Shown: positions 28,086 through 36,889 of the stretch, in pieces
How positions within the stretch are numbered: the first letter of the stretch is position 1
Layout: each line of letters starts with the position of its first letter
From: Alloactinosynnema sp. L-07
GTDB taxonomy: Bacteria > Actinomycetota > Actinomycetes > Mycobacteriales > Pseudonocardiaceae
Length of the DNA stretch: 64,000 nucleotides
Direction: 5' to 3'
Assembly (NCBI RefSeq): GCF_900070365.1
Contig: NZ_LN850107.1
Span: 2,480,001 to 2,544,000 of the forward strand
Notes under the pieces: generated by a model
What the model was told of the DNA's origin: nothing
Databases searched by the model: none
The model's input: the letters and a program-made list of their open reading frames with translations, nothing else
Program-made: the position numbers and the translations under genes

Positions 28086-31000
28086 CTAAACGTTGCGCCG
28101 ATACTGGCCGCCGACCTCGAAGAACGCCTCGGTGATCTGCCCGAGGGTGCACACCCGCGCCGCGTCCATCAGCACCGCGAAGACGTTGCCGTCCGACGCC
28201 GCGACCTCGCGCAGCCGGGCCAGGGCCTCCTGCGCCTGGACCTGGTGGCTCTGCTGGTAGGCGCGGGTCCGCTCGACGCACAGCCGCTTCTCGTCCTCGG
28301 TGGCGCGGGCCAGTTCGATCTCGAAGACCTCGTCCTCCTCGCCCTTGACGGGCAGGAAGGTGTTGACGCCGACCAGCGGCAGCGAGCCGTCGTGCTTGCG
28401 GTGCTCGTAGAGCATCGACTCGTCCTGGATGCGGCCGCGCTGGTAGCCGGTCTCCATGGCGCCCAGGACGCCGCCGCGGTCGGAGATGCGGTCGAACTCG
28501 ACCAGCACCGCTTCCTCGACCAGGTCGGTCAGCTCGTCGATGATGAAGGAACCCTGCAGCGGGTTCTCGTTCATCGACAGGCCCCACTCCTTGTTGATGA
28601 TCAGCTGGATGGCCATGGCCCGGCGCACCGACGACTCGGTGGGCGTGGTGATCGCCTCGTCGAAAGCGTTGGTGTGCAACGAGTTCGCGTTGTCGTAGAG
28701 CGCGCACAGCGCCTGCAGCGTGGTGCGGATGTCGTTGAAGTTCATCTCCTGCGCGTGCAGCGACCGGCCCGAGGTCTGCACGTGGTACTTGAGCTTCTGC
28801 GACCGCTCCCCCGCGCCGTAGCGGTTCTTCATGGCCACCGCCCAGATGCGGCGCGCGACCCGGCCGATCACCGAGTACTCGGCGTCCATGCCGTTGGAGA
28901 AGAAGAACGACAGGTTCGGCGCGAACTCATCGATGTCCATGCCGCGCGCCAGGTACGACTCGACGTAGGTGAAGCCGTTGGCCAGGGTGAACGCCAGCTG
29001 GCTGATGGGGTTCGCCCCGGCCTCGGCGATGTGGTAGCCGGAGATCGACACCGAGTAGAAGTTGCGGACCTGGTGCTGGATGAACCATTCCTGGATGTCG
29101 GCCATCATCCGCAGCGAGAACTCGGTGGAGAAGATGCAGGTGTTCTGGCCCTGGTCCTCTTTGAGGATGTCGGCCTGCACCGTGCCGCGCACGTTGGCCA
29201 GCGCCCACGCCGCGAGTTCCTGGTGCTCCTCGGCGGTGGGCCGCCGGTTGTGCTCCAGCACGAACGCGTCGACGCGCTGGTCGATCGCGGTGTTGAGGAA
29301 GTAGGCCAGGATCGTCGGCGCGGGGCCGTTGATCGTCATCGACACCGACGTGGTCGGCGCGGTCAGGTCGAAGCCGCCGTAGAGCGTCTTCATGTCGTCG
29401 AGCGAGGCGATCGAGACCCCGGAGGTGCCGATCTTGCCGTAGACGTCCGGCGGGGTGTCGGGGTCGCGGCCGTAGAGGGTCACCGAGTCGAACGCGGTCG
29501 ACAGCCGGGTGGCCGGGTTGCCGTGCGAGAGCAGCTTGAACCGCTTGTTGGTGCGCTCGGCGTCGCCCTCGCCCGCGAACATGCGGGCCGGGTCCTCACC
29601 CTCGCGCTTGAACGGGAACACCCCCGCGGTGAACGGGAACGCGCCGGGCAGATTCTCCTTGCGCAGGAAGCGCAGCAGCGTCGCGTTGTCGTCGAAGCGG
29701 GGCAGCGCGACCCGCGGGACCCGGTTGCCGGACAAGGTGTCGCGCCACAGCTGGGTGTGCAGTTCCTTGTCGCGGACCTTCACCACCAGCTCGTCGGCGC
29801 GGTACTGCTCGACGGTCGCGGGCCACTGGGCCAGCAGGTCCTCGGTGTCGCGTTCGACGCGGCGGGCGGCCTCCGCGGTGATCTTGTCGAGATCGTCGGT
29901 CGGCGCGTCGGCGGCGGACAGCGCGGTCAGCGCGCGGGTGAGCGCGGAGTGCTCGCGGATGGCCTCGACCTGGACGTCGGTTTGGCGGTGGTAGGAGCGG
30001 ACCGTCTCGGCGATGTCGGACAGGTAGCGGGCGCGCTGCGGCGGCACGATCGTGGCCGCCGAGGTGGACACCCGGCCGCCGACGTGTGGCAGGACGCCAT
30101 CGCCGAACGCCACGCCCTTCGCCGCGAGCAGGGTGCGCAGCTCCTGGTAGAGCGCGGTGACGCCGTCGTCGTTGAAGGTGGCCGCGCTGGTGCCGAAGAC
30201 CGGCATGTCCTCCCAGGACTTGCCGAAGGCCTCCCGGTTGCGCACGAGCTGGCGGGCCACGTCGCGGCGGGCGTCCTCGGCGCCGCGGCGCTCGAACTTG
30301 TTGATCGCCACGACGTCGGCGAAGTCGAGCATGTCGATCTTCTCCAGCTGCGACGCGGCGCCGAACTCGGGCGTCATGACGTACAGGGAGGTGTCGACGT
30401 AGGGCACGATCGCCGCGTCGCCCTGGCCGATGCCGGGGGTCTCGACGATGACCAGGTCGTTGCCCGCGGCCTTGCAGGCGGCGATGACGTCGGACAGTCC
30501 TTCCGGGACCTCCGAGCCCGCGCCGCGGGTCGCCAGCGAGCGGAAGAAGACTGGGGTTGATCCAGCGTCGCCGCCCCCTCCAAGACTGTTCATCCGGATC
30601 CGGTCGCCGAGCAGCGCACCGCCGCCGCGACGGCGGCTGGGGTCCACGGCGATGACCGCGACCCGCAGCTTGTCCTGCTGGTCCAGCCGCAGGCGGCGGA
30701 CCAGTTCATCGGTCAGCGAGGACTTGCCGGAGCCACCTGTTCCGGTGATACCCAGCACCGGGACACGGCGCGCGGCGGCGGCCTCGGCCACGGCGGCGCG
30801 GACCGAGCTGTCGAGTGTGCCCGCCTCGATCTGGGTGATGGCGCGGGCCAGGGTGCGCTGGTCGCCCGCCAGCAGGCCGTCGGCGGTCGCCGGGGTCGCC
30901 TCCGCCGGATCGGTGTCGCAGGCCTCGATCATCGAGTTGATCATCTTGGCGAGGCCGAGTGTCTGTCCGTCCTCGGGCGAGAAGATGCGCTCGACGCCGC

Positions 31001-31343
31001 GCGCGTGCAGCAGCTTGATCTCGTCGGGCACGATGACGCCGCCACCGCCGCCGTACACCTTGATGTGGCCCGCGCCCTGCTCGGCGAGCAGTTCGACCAG
31101 GTAGGTGAAGTACTCGACGTGGCCGCCCTGGTAGGCGCTGATCGCCACACCCTGCACGTCCTCTTGGATGGCCGCGGCGACGACCTCCCGGACCGAGCGG
31201 TTGTGCCCGAGGTGGATGACCTCGGCGCCCTGGGACTGCAGGATCCGGCGCATGATGTTGATCGCCGCGTCATGGCCGTCGAACAGACTGGCCGCGGTCA
31301 CGAACCGGACCGGGTGCGCTGGGCGATGCAACTGGGCGGACAT
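28086..31343 (-). CDS. icmF: Fused isobutyryl-CoA mutase IcmF
   Basis: IcmF interconverts isobutyryl-CoA and n-butyryl-CoA with adenosylcobalamin and carries its own G-protein chaperone. The 1085-residue protein starts at ATG 31343 behind AGGAGG. The N-terminal B12 domain has the cobalt-ligating D22-G-H24 motif in SLFDGHDAAINIMRRIL. The MeaB-like GTPase follows with GITGTGGSGKSS near residue 205 and DFADVVAINKFERRG. The C-terminal TIM-barrel mutase includes TTSVSMTINGPAPTILAYFLNTAID and YHVQTSGRSLHAQEMNFNDIRTT. The order B12-GTPase-mutase defines IcmF. It consumes the product of the cob locus about 7 kb upstream, and hbd follows it. Confidence 0.96.
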   Translation of the reverse strand: MSAQLHRPAHPVRFVTAASLFDGHDAAINIMRRILQSQGAEVIHLGHNRSVREVVAAAIQEDVQGVAISAYQGGHVEYFTYLVELLAEQGAGHIKVYGGGGGVIVPDEIKLLHARGVERIFSPEDGQTLGLAKMINSMIEACDTDPAEATPATADGLLAGDQRTLARAITQIEAGTLDSSVRAAVAEAAAARRVPVLGITGTGGSGKSSLTDELVRRLRLDQQDKLRVAVIAVDPSRRRGGGALLGDRIRMNSLGGGGDAGSTPVFFRSLATRGAGSEVPEGLSDVIAACKAAGNDLVIVETPGIGQGDAAIVPYVDTSLYVMTPEFGAASQLEKIDMLDFADVVAINKFERRGAEDARRDVARQLVRNREAFGKSWEDMPVFGTSAATFNDDGVTALYQELRTLLAAKGVAFGDGVLPHVGGRVSTSAATIVPPQRARYLSDIAETVRSYHRQTDVQVEAIREHSALTRALTALSAADAPTDDLDKITAEAARRVERDTEDLLAQWPATVEQYRADELVVKVRDKELHTQLWRDTLSGNRVPRVALPRFDDNATLLRFLRKENLPGAFPFTAGVFPFKREGEDPARMFAGEGDAERTNKRFKLLSHGNPATRLSTAFDSVTLYGRDPDTPPDVYGKIGTSGVSIASLDDMKTLYGGFDLTAPTTSVSMTINGPAPTILAYFLNTAIDQRVDAFVLEHNRRPTAEEHQELAAWALANVRGTVQADILKEDQGQNTCIFSTEFSLRMMADIQEWFIQHQVRNFYSVSISGYHIAEAGANPISQLAFTLANGFTYVESYLARGMDIDEFAPNLSFFFSNGMDAEYSVIGRVARRIWAVAMKNRYGAGERSQKLKYHVQTSGRSLHAQEMNFNDIRTTLQALCALYDNANSLHTNAFDEAITTPTESSVRRAMAIQLIINKEWGLSMNENPLQGSFIIDELTDLVEEAVLVEFDRISDRGGVLGAMETGYQRGRIQDESMLYEHRKHDGSLPLVGVNTFLPVKGEEDEVFEIELARATEDEKRLCVERTRAYQQSHQVQAQEALARLREVAASDGNVFAVLMDAARVCTLGQITEAFFEVGGQYRRNV

Positions 31344-31483
31344 CGGATCCTCCTCGGGGTGTCGACGGCGATTGGGACCGTCGCCCATTTAGTTTGACTT
31401 CCTACTATCGGAAGAGCAACTGACGTGTGAGCTGAGTAACCCGCACTATGCTGATGACCTGCCCAAACCGTACTGAGGACACC

Positions 31484-31888
31484 GTGACCCCTGAGCCCGC
31501 GACCCCCGCCGCCGTGACCCGCATGCTGGCCGACGACCTGGCATCGGGCTCCCTGGGCATCGAACTGCTCGACTCGGGCCCAGGCCGGGCCACGCTGCGG
31601 ATGTCGATCACCGAGACCATGGTCAACGGCCACGCCATCGGCCACGGCGGGTATGTGTTCCTGCTGGCCGACACCGCTTTCGCCTGCGCGTGCAACAGCC
31701 ACGGCCCGGTCACCGTCGCGGCCGGGGCCGACATCACCTTCATCGCCCCGGTCCGCCTGGGCGACGACCTGGTCGCGACCGCCGAGGAACGCACCCGGTA
31801 CGGCCGCAGCGGCATCTACGACGTCACCGTGCGGCGCGACGACGAAGTGGTCGCCGAGTTCCGCGGCCGCAGCCGCACGCTGAAGTAA
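31484..31888 (+). CDS. paaI: PaaI-type hotdog thioesterase
   Basis: PaaI-type enzymes hydrolyse hydroxyphenylacetyl-CoA and related aryl-CoA esters. From GTG 31484 (preceded by GAGG) the protein has 134 residues, the normal family length; in-frame ATGs at 31448 and 31454 would add about 10-12 residues without a Shine-Dalgarno sequence. The hotdog signature MVNGHAIGHGGYVFLLADTAFACACNS holds the catalytic Asp. GADITFIAPVRLGDDLVATAEE and GIYDVTVRRDDEVVAEFRGRSR complete the fold. No other paa genes are nearby. It is followed within 45 bases by a deaminase gene. Confidence 0.9.
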   Translation: MTPEPATPAAVTRMLADDLASGSLGIELLDSGPGRATLRMSITETMVNGHAIGHGGYVFLLADTAFACACNSHGPVTVAAGADITFIAPVRLGDDLVATAEERTRYGRSGIYDVTVRRDDEVVAEFRGRSRTLK

Positions 31889-31930
31889 CGGACTCCGAAG
31901 TTGCCGACTGAAGTAACGGGAGGTGCCGCC

Positions 31931-32392
31931 ATGCTGTCGTGGCTGACCGAGGTAGTGGACCTGGCCACCAAGAACGTCGCCGAGGGCGGCGGCCCCTTCG
32001 GCGCCCTGGTCGTTCGCGGCGATGAAGTCATCGCCCGCGGCACCAACCAGGTCACCACCGACCTGGACCCGACCGCCCACGCCGAGGTCGTCGCCATCCG
32101 CCGAGCCTGCAACGCGATAGGCGACTTCCGGCTGACTGGCTGCGTCCTGGTCTCCTCCTGCGAACCCTGCCCCCTGTGCCTGGCGGCAGCCCTCTGGGCC
32201 CGAGTGGACCGAGTCGTCTACGCCGCCGACCGCCACGACGCCGCCAAAGCAGGCTTCGACGACCGCCGCTTCTACGACGTCTTCACCCAGCCGAGAGGCT
32301 CCTGGCCAGTCGCCGTGGACAACATCAGAACCGGCGGCGAAATAGACCCGTTCACCGCCTGGGAGGCCCGCCCGGACCGCGTCGACTATTGA
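31931..32392 (+). CDS. Nucleoside/guanine deaminase-like (CDA fold)
   Basis: A 153-residue zinc deaminase from ATG 31931, with GGGAGGTG upstream. The zinc site is complete: HAEVVAIRRA with the catalytic Glu, and SCEPCPLCLAAALWARVDRVVYA with the two Cys ligands. The PFGALVVRGDEVIARGTNQV N-terminal segment and the length fit the GuaD (guanine deaminase)/TadA-like subgroup; the C-terminal DVFTQPRGSWPVAVDN segment favours guanine deaminase over tRNA deaminase. The substrate assignment is by resemblance. It lies just after the thioesterase gene and convergent with mshC. Confidence 0.85.
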   Translation: MLSWLTEVVDLATKNVAEGGGPFGALVVRGDEVIARGTNQVTTDLDPTAHAEVVAIRRACNAIGDFRLTGCVLVSSCEPCPLCLAAALWARVDRVVYAADRHDAAKAGFDDRRFYDVFTQPRGSWPVAVDNIRTGGEIDPFTAWEARPDRVDY

Positions 32393-32410
32393 CCCGGGCG
32401 GGTGCCATCC

Positions 32411-33637
32411 CTAGAGCGCGATGCCGAGCAGCGCGTCGATCGCGGCTTTCGCCTCTCCGGGAGCGGTGACGTCGGTTCCGGTCTGGGCCGTCCACGCGTC
32501 GATCGCCGCGATGGCGCCGGGGGTGTCGAGGTCATCGGACAGGTGTTCACGAAGCCGAGCGATCAGCGGCGCCGCGGCCGGACCGGTCGGCGACTCCACC
32601 GCCGCCCGCCACCGACCAAGCCGAGCAATGGCCTCGTCCAACACACCCTGAGTCCACGTGCGATCAGTGCGGTAATGCCCGGAAAGCAGCCCAAGCCGAA
32701 TCGCCATCGGATCAACCTGATCCGCCCGCAACCGAGAAACGAAGACCAGGTTCCCCTTGGACTTCGACATCTTCTCCCCGTCCAACCCGATCATCGCCGA
32801 GTGCGCGTAGTGATGCGCGAACGGATGCCGACCGGTCAGCGCCTCGGCATGGGCGGCACTGAACTCGTGATGCGGGAATATCAGATCCGAACCGCCACCC
32901 TGCAGGTCAAACCCCATGCCGACACGATTCAGCGCGATCGCACTGCACTCGATGTGCCAGCCAGGCCTGCCCGCGCCCAGCTCGCTGTCCCAGCACGGCT
33001 CACCAGGCCGAGCGACCCGCCACATCAGCGCGTCAAGGGGATGCCGCTTGCCGACCCGGTCCGGATCGCCACCACGCTCGGCGAAGAACTTCGTCATGGT
33101 CGCCTCGTCATAGCGCGACTCGGAGCCGAAGTGGCCGCTGGCCTTGTGGTCGAAGTAGATGTCGGGGAACTCGGCGTCGTCGGCGCGATACGCGGCCCCG
33201 TTGGCGAGCAGCTTGGCGACGGCCTCGACAACCTCGGGGATGGACTCGACGGCCCCGACGTAGTCACGCGGCGGCAGCACCCGCAGCGCGGTCATGTCCT
33301 CGCGGAACAGGGCGGTCTCGCGCATCCCGAGCACGACCCAGTCGTCCTGGTCGCGCTCGGCGCGCTCCAGCAGCGGGTCGTCGATGTCGGTGACGTTCTG
33401 CACGTAGTGCACCTGGTGGCCGTTGTCCAGCCACACCCGGTGGACCAGGTCGAAGGCGAGGTAGGTCGCCGCGTGGCCGAGGTGGGTCGCGTCGTACGGG
33501 GTGATCCCGCAGACGTACATCGTCGCCGTCGGCCCAGGGGTCGTCAGCCGGATCTCGGCCGAGGCGGTGTCGTGGAGCCGCAGCGGCTTGGGCGTGCCGG
33601 ACACCCGCGGCACCGGGTGTGATTGCCAGGTCTGCAT
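32411..33637 (-). CDS. mshC: Mycothiol ligase MshC
   Basis: MshC joins L-cysteine to 1-D-myo-inosityl 2-amino-2-deoxy-alpha-D-glucopyranoside with ATP, the penultimate step of mycothiol synthesis. The 408-residue protein is a CysRS paralogue: [21 protein letters not shown] with the HIGH-like HLGH, a zinc-binding Cys there, WHIECSAIA and the KMSKSKGN loop ([20 protein letters not shown]). It begins [14 protein letters not shown], typical for MshC, and lacks the tRNA-binding tail of CysRS. Mycothiol is confined to actinobacteria, supporting the host assignment. Confidence 0.96.
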   Translation of the reverse strand: MQTWQSHPVPRVSGTPKPLRLHDTASAEIRLTTPGPTATMYVCGITPYDATHLGHAATYLAFDLVHRVWLDNGHQVHYVQNVTDIDDPLLERAERDQDDWVVLGMRETALFREDMTALRVLPPRDYVGAVESIPEVVEAVAKLLANGAAYRADDAEFPDIYFDHKASGHFGSESRYDEATMTKFFAERGGDPDRVGKRHPLDALMWRVARPGEPCWDSELGAGRPGWHIECSAIALNRVGMGFDLQGGGSDLIFPHHEFSAAHAEALTGRHPFAHHYAHSAMIGLDGEKMSKSKGNLVFVSRLRADQVDPMAIRLGLLSGHYRTDRTWTQGVLDEAIARLGRWRAAVESPTGPAAAPLIARLREHLSDDLDTPGAIAAIDAWTAQTGTDVTAPGEAKAAIDALLGIAL

Positions 33638-33787
33638 GACTCCGACCCTAATCGCCCGGTCTGTGGCGACCGGGTGAATTCAGTGAGTGGAACGCAACAG
33701 TAGGGCCGTTGGTGTGACCCGCGTTACATTCAGTACGGAACGGCCGATCATCAGGGAGGCGGGCTGTTCGACGAAACGGGGACTCTC

Positions 33788-34966
33788 ATGACCAATCCAG
33801 GACAGGGCGGGACGACCGGGCGCTACCTCGTGCTGATGGAGGACGACGCCGTGGCGGCGGGCACCCGGGAACTGAACGATGTGGCGGGCATCCGCACCAC
33901 CAGCACCGCCGACGCGGGCGGCGTCGACGTCGACTTCGGCACCCCCGACGGCCTCGTGCTGCACCAGTTGGGCGTCGCGGTCGTCAACGCCGACCCCGAC
34001 CAGGTCATCGCGCTGGCCCGGGCGGCGACCCAGCCGGGTCCGATCGCCCTGATCGAGGAGGAGCGCCGCGTCTACGCGATCAGCGCGCAGGAGGCCGAAC
34101 CGACCCCCACGGCCGACGAGAGCCTGTTCACCTGGGGCCTGCAGGCCGTGGGCGCGCAGCTGAGCACCGCCACCGGCGAAGGCATCCGCCTGTGCGTCCT
34201 CGACACCGGCTTCGACATCGACCACCCCGACTTCGCCGGGCGCGTCGTCACCACGAACTCTTTCGTCCAGAACGAGACCGTGCGGGACGGCCACGGCCAC
34301 GGCACCCATTGCATCGGCACCGCGGCGGGCCCGCGAGACCCGGCGAAGGGCCCCGGCTACGGCGTGGCGTACCTGGCCGAGATCTACGCGGGCAAGGTGC
34401 TGAGCAACCGCGGCTCGGGAACCGACGGCGGCATCCTGTCCGGCATCGCGTGGGCCATCACCAACGGCTGCCCGGTCGTCTCCATGTCCCTCGGCGCCGC
34501 CACCCGCCCCGGCGACGCGTACTCCCAGACCTACGAGACCGTCGCCAAGCGCGCGATGGCCCAGGGCACGATGATCATCGCCGCCGCGGGCAACGAGTCC
34601 CGGCGGCAGAACGGCCAGATCAACCCGGTCGGCCACCCGGCCAACTGCCCCTCGATCATGGCCGTCGGCGCGGTCGACGTGAACCTGGCCATCGCCTGGT
34701 TCTCGTGCGGCACCGTCGACCGCATCGGCTCGGTCGACATCGTGGGCCCCGGCGTCGACGTCTACTCTTCGTGGCCGACCCCGTTGGGCCACAACCGAAT
34801 CAGCGGCACCAGCATGGCCACCCCCCACGTCGCGGGCGTGGCGGCGCTGACCGCGCAGGCGACAGGAGCCCGCTCATGGGAACTCTGGGCCCGCCTCTCC
34901 CAGACCGCCCGACGCCTCCCCCTTCCGTCGACCGACGTCGGCGGGGGTCTGGTGCAAGCCCCATGA
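33788..34966 (+). CDS. Subtilisin-like (S8) serine protease without signal peptide
   Basis: A 392-residue S8 peptidase. The catalytic triad is D139 (VLDTGFDIDHPDF), H171 (DGHGHGTHCIGT) and S342 (GTSMATPHVAGVAAL), with the oxyanion Asn in IIAAAGNES. The first 100 or so residues resemble an I9-type propeptide or inhibitor fold (RYLVLMEDDAVAAGTRELND). There is no signal peptide or membrane helix, so it is predicted to be cytoplasmic, unusual for this class. Its stop overlaps the start of a small I9-like gene (ATGA), indicating tight co-expression. It may be a regulated intracellular protease. mshC is divergent and unrelated in function. Confidence 0.92.
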   Translation: MTNPGQGGTTGRYLVLMEDDAVAAGTRELNDVAGIRTTSTADAGGVDVDFGTPDGLVLHQLGVAVVNADPDQVIALARAATQPGPIALIEEERRVYAISAQEAEPTPTADESLFTWGLQAVGAQLSTATGEGIRLCVLDTGFDIDHPDFAGRVVTTNSFVQNETVRDGHGHGTHCIGTAAGPRDPAKGPGYGVAYLAEIYAGKVLSNRGSGTDGGILSGIAWAITNGCPVVSMSLGAATRPGDAYSQTYETVAKRAMAQGTMIIAAAGNESRRQNGQINPVGHPANCPSIMAVGAVDVNLAIAWFSCGTVDRIGSVDIVGPGVDVYSSWPTPLGHNRISGTSMATPHVAGVAALTAQATGARSWELWARLSQTARRLPLPSTDVGGGLVQAP

Positions 34967-35202
34967 CCCATCGCATCCTCGTCACCCTCGACGACACCGG
35001 CCTGTCCCACCTGGACAAGGTCGTGGCCGACCTGCGGGAAGCGGGAATGCGGATCGAACAGGTGATCGAGCCGGTCGGCACGATCACCGGCTCGGCCCCG
35101 GAGGAGGCGTTGGCGGCGGTGCAGGAGGTCGAGGGCGTGGACTACGTGGAGCCGGAACAGGCGCCGTACCAACTCCCGGACCCCGACAGCGACATCCAGT
35201 GA
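34963..35202 (+). CDS. Small I9-like partner protein of the subtilase
   Basis: A 79-residue protein from ATG 34963, which overlaps the protease stop. The sequence MTHRILVTLDDTGLSHLDKV, then VVADLREAGMRIEQVIEPVG and VQEVEGVDYVEPEQ, has the beta-alpha-beta pattern and the VEGVDYVEPEQ ending of inhibitor I9/subtilase propeptides, in which the C-terminal tail occupies the protease active site. No signal peptide. A trans-acting inhibitor or folding chaperone for the neighbouring protease is the likeliest role, but this is inferred from fold pattern and context only. Homologues tend to carry misleading aldolase labels. Confidence 0.7.
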   Translation: MTHRILVTLDDTGLSHLDKVVADLREAGMRIEQVIEPVGTITGSAPEEALAAVQEVEGVDYVEPEQAPYQLPDPDSDIQ

Positions 35203-35222
35203 CGTGATCTCGTCAGCCGCTC

Positions 35223-36008
35223 CTACTGAGGCGGCTTGGCGGGCACGAACTCCGGCAGGTCCCGGTGTGCCCCCGACCGCACCGCCTCCCGGATCTGTTC
35301 GATGTTCTCCCGGAGCAGGTCCGAGATCAGCTCGTCGGTCCGCGGATCGGCCAGCATCTCCAGGATCACCCGGAGCGCGGCGTCGGAGACGGAGCCGACG
35401 ATGTCGTCGTGGAAGGGGAGTCTGCGCAGGCGCCCGAGGTCGGGGTCGTGTTTGATCTTGTCGAGGACCAGTTGGCGGATCTCGGCGCGGTTCTCCTCCA
35501 GTGCGCTGGCCAGGTTTCTGGCGTAGTGGCCGGTGCGCAGGACCGAGACGACCTCCTCCAGCACCGCCACCGTCAGCGGCTTCTTCACCACGTCGATCAG
35601 CAGACCGCCGAACCGGCCCATCGCGCGGTGGGCCAGTTCCTCGCCGACCGACCGGTTCACCGGCATGCGCAGGCGGGTCATGATCACCGCGATCCGCCAG
35701 AGACGCAGCAGCCGAAACGCCCGGAACCAGAGGCTCGACACCGGCACCATGCCCACCAGGTCGTACCAGTTGACCTTCAGGAACCGCCGCGAGAACCCCG
35801 CCGACCGCCAGCGCCACAGGAACTCCACGGCGAAGACCCCGCAGAGGGCCCAGTCGACGCGGGTGATCAGCCGGGCGACCTCGGCTGGCGGGTGCCAGAA
35901 CGTCCGGTAGGACAGCAGGCCGACGGCGGCGACGGCCAGCAGCAGCATGAGCCAGTCGTCGACGCTCACCCGGTGCTTCTTCGGCGACGCCGCCAGCGTG
36001 GTGACCAT
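35223..36008 (-). CDS. Voltage-sensor-like ion transport domain protein without a pore
   Basis: A 261-residue membrane protein from ATG 36008; the frame could begin at a TTG nine bases earlier. Four hydrophobic segments match S1 to S4 of an ion-channel voltage sensor: WLMLLLAVAAVGLLSYRTF, WALCGVFAVEFLWRWRS, VNWYDLVGMVPVSSLWF and FRAFRLLRLWRIAVIMTRL with regular Arg residues. No S5-P-S6 pore or selectivity filter follows; instead there is a roughly 140-residue soluble, mostly helical tail. It may be a proton channel or a voltage-sensing regulator. It lies 10 bases downstream of the flavoprotein gene, probably in one operon. Confidence 0.75.
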   Translation of the reverse strand: MVTTLAASPKKHRVSVDDWLMLLLAVAAVGLLSYRTFWHPPAEVARLITRVDWALCGVFAVEFLWRWRSAGFSRRFLKVNWYDLVGMVPVSSLWFRAFRLLRLWRIAVIMTRLRMPVNRSVGEELAHRAMGRFGGLLIDVVKKPLTVAVLEEVVSVLRTGHYARNLASALEENRAEIRQLVLDKIKHDPDLGRLRRLPFHDDIVGSVSDAALRVILEMLADPRTDELISDLLRENIEQIREAVRSGAHRDLPEFVPAKPPQ

Positions 36009-36018
36009 GGAAGCCAAG

Positions 36019-36723
36019 CTATCGGTATTCCGGATTCTCGAAGTCGAACCGGGCGCCTGCGTCCCACGCGCTGCGCTGGTTTCCGTGGGCCGGGATGCCG
36101 CCCGCCTGCTTGAGCATCCGGGCCAGGTGCATCAGGTTCCAGGTCATGAACGTGGTATTGCGGTTGGTGAAGTCGTTCTCCGGGCCGCCGGATCCCGGGT
36201 CCAAATAGGACGGGCCCGGTCCCGCCTCGCCGATCCAGCCCGCGTCGGCCTGGGGTGGGATGGTGTAGCCGATGTGCTGGAGGCTGTAGAGGACGTTCTG
36301 CGCGCAGTGCTTGACGCCGTCCTCGTTGCCGGTGATCAGACAGCCCGCGACCCGGCCGTAGAAGGCGTACTGGCCCGCGTCGTTGAGCAGGCCCGACAGC
36401 GCGTAGAGGCGCTCGATGATCCGCTTGGTCACCGAACTGTTGTCGCCCAGCCAGATGGGGCCCGCCACGACCAGGATGTCGGCGGCCATCACCCGGGCGG
36501 TCAGCGCGGGCCACTCGTCGCTGGACCAGCCGTGCTCGGTCATGTCCGGGTACACGCCGGTGGCGATGTCGTGGTCGATCGCGCGGAACTGGTCGACCGA
36601 CACGCCGTTGCGGGCCATGATGCCCGCGCTGGCGTCGACGAGCCCCTGGGTGTGACTCCGTTCGGGGGAGCGCTTGAGGGTGCAGTTCACGAATAACGCC
36701 GACAGACCGTCGAAATCCGCCAC
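36019..36723 (-). CDS. Flavodoxin-like NAD(P)H-dependent FMN reductase family protein
   Basis: A 234-residue protein from GTG 36723 with GGAAGGAG ahead. It has the NADPH-dependent FMN reductase layout: LSALFVNCTLKRSPERSHTQ (phosphate-binding loop), then ADILVVAGPIWLGDNSSVTKRIIERLYA, the isoalloxazine-binding segment, and GRVAGCLITGNEDGVKHCAQNVLYSL. A longer upstream extension lacks conservation. The substrate is unknown; related proteins reduce quinones or azo compounds. It precedes the voltage-sensor-like gene and is divergent from the MEDS/ATPase gene. Confidence 0.82.
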   Translation of the reverse strand: MADFDGLSALFVNCTLKRSPERSHTQGLVDASAGIMARNGVSVDQFRAIDHDIATGVYPDMTEHGWSSDEWPALTARVMAADILVVAGPIWLGDNSSVTKRIIERLYALSGLLNDAGQYAFYGRVAGCLITGNEDGVKHCAQNVLYSLQHIGYTIPPQADAGWIGEAGPGPSYLDPGSGGPENDFTNRNTTFMTWNLMHLARMLKQAGGIPAHGNQRSAWDAGARFDFENPEYR

Positions 36724-36889
36724 CGACCGACTCCTTCCTCGCCATGAACACCGTTCACCCTCAAGTCTGTCGGGGGTCGCCGCGTCTCGCCGGTCGGAGT
36801 GGGCACGGGTACCCTTTCCAGGTGCAGGCAACGTGCGACGCTCCCCGGCGTCCTGAGCTTCAGGATGACGCCCCGACCTGCCCGAGGAC

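Noticed and set aside
28059..30560. 833-codon plus-strand ORF over icmF
   Set aside because: Antisense shadow of IcmF, whose minus-strand frame carries all domain motifs.
31448..31483. Upstream ATG starts for the PaaI thioesterase
   Set aside because: No Shine-Dalgarno sequence and a product longer than the family norm; GTG 31484 has GAGG and gives the normal length.
33665..33787. Possible ECF-sigma promoter (GGAAC and GTT) upstream of the subtilase
   Set aside because: Spacing of 13-14 bases is shorter than that of known actinobacterial ECF promoters, so the match is not convincing.
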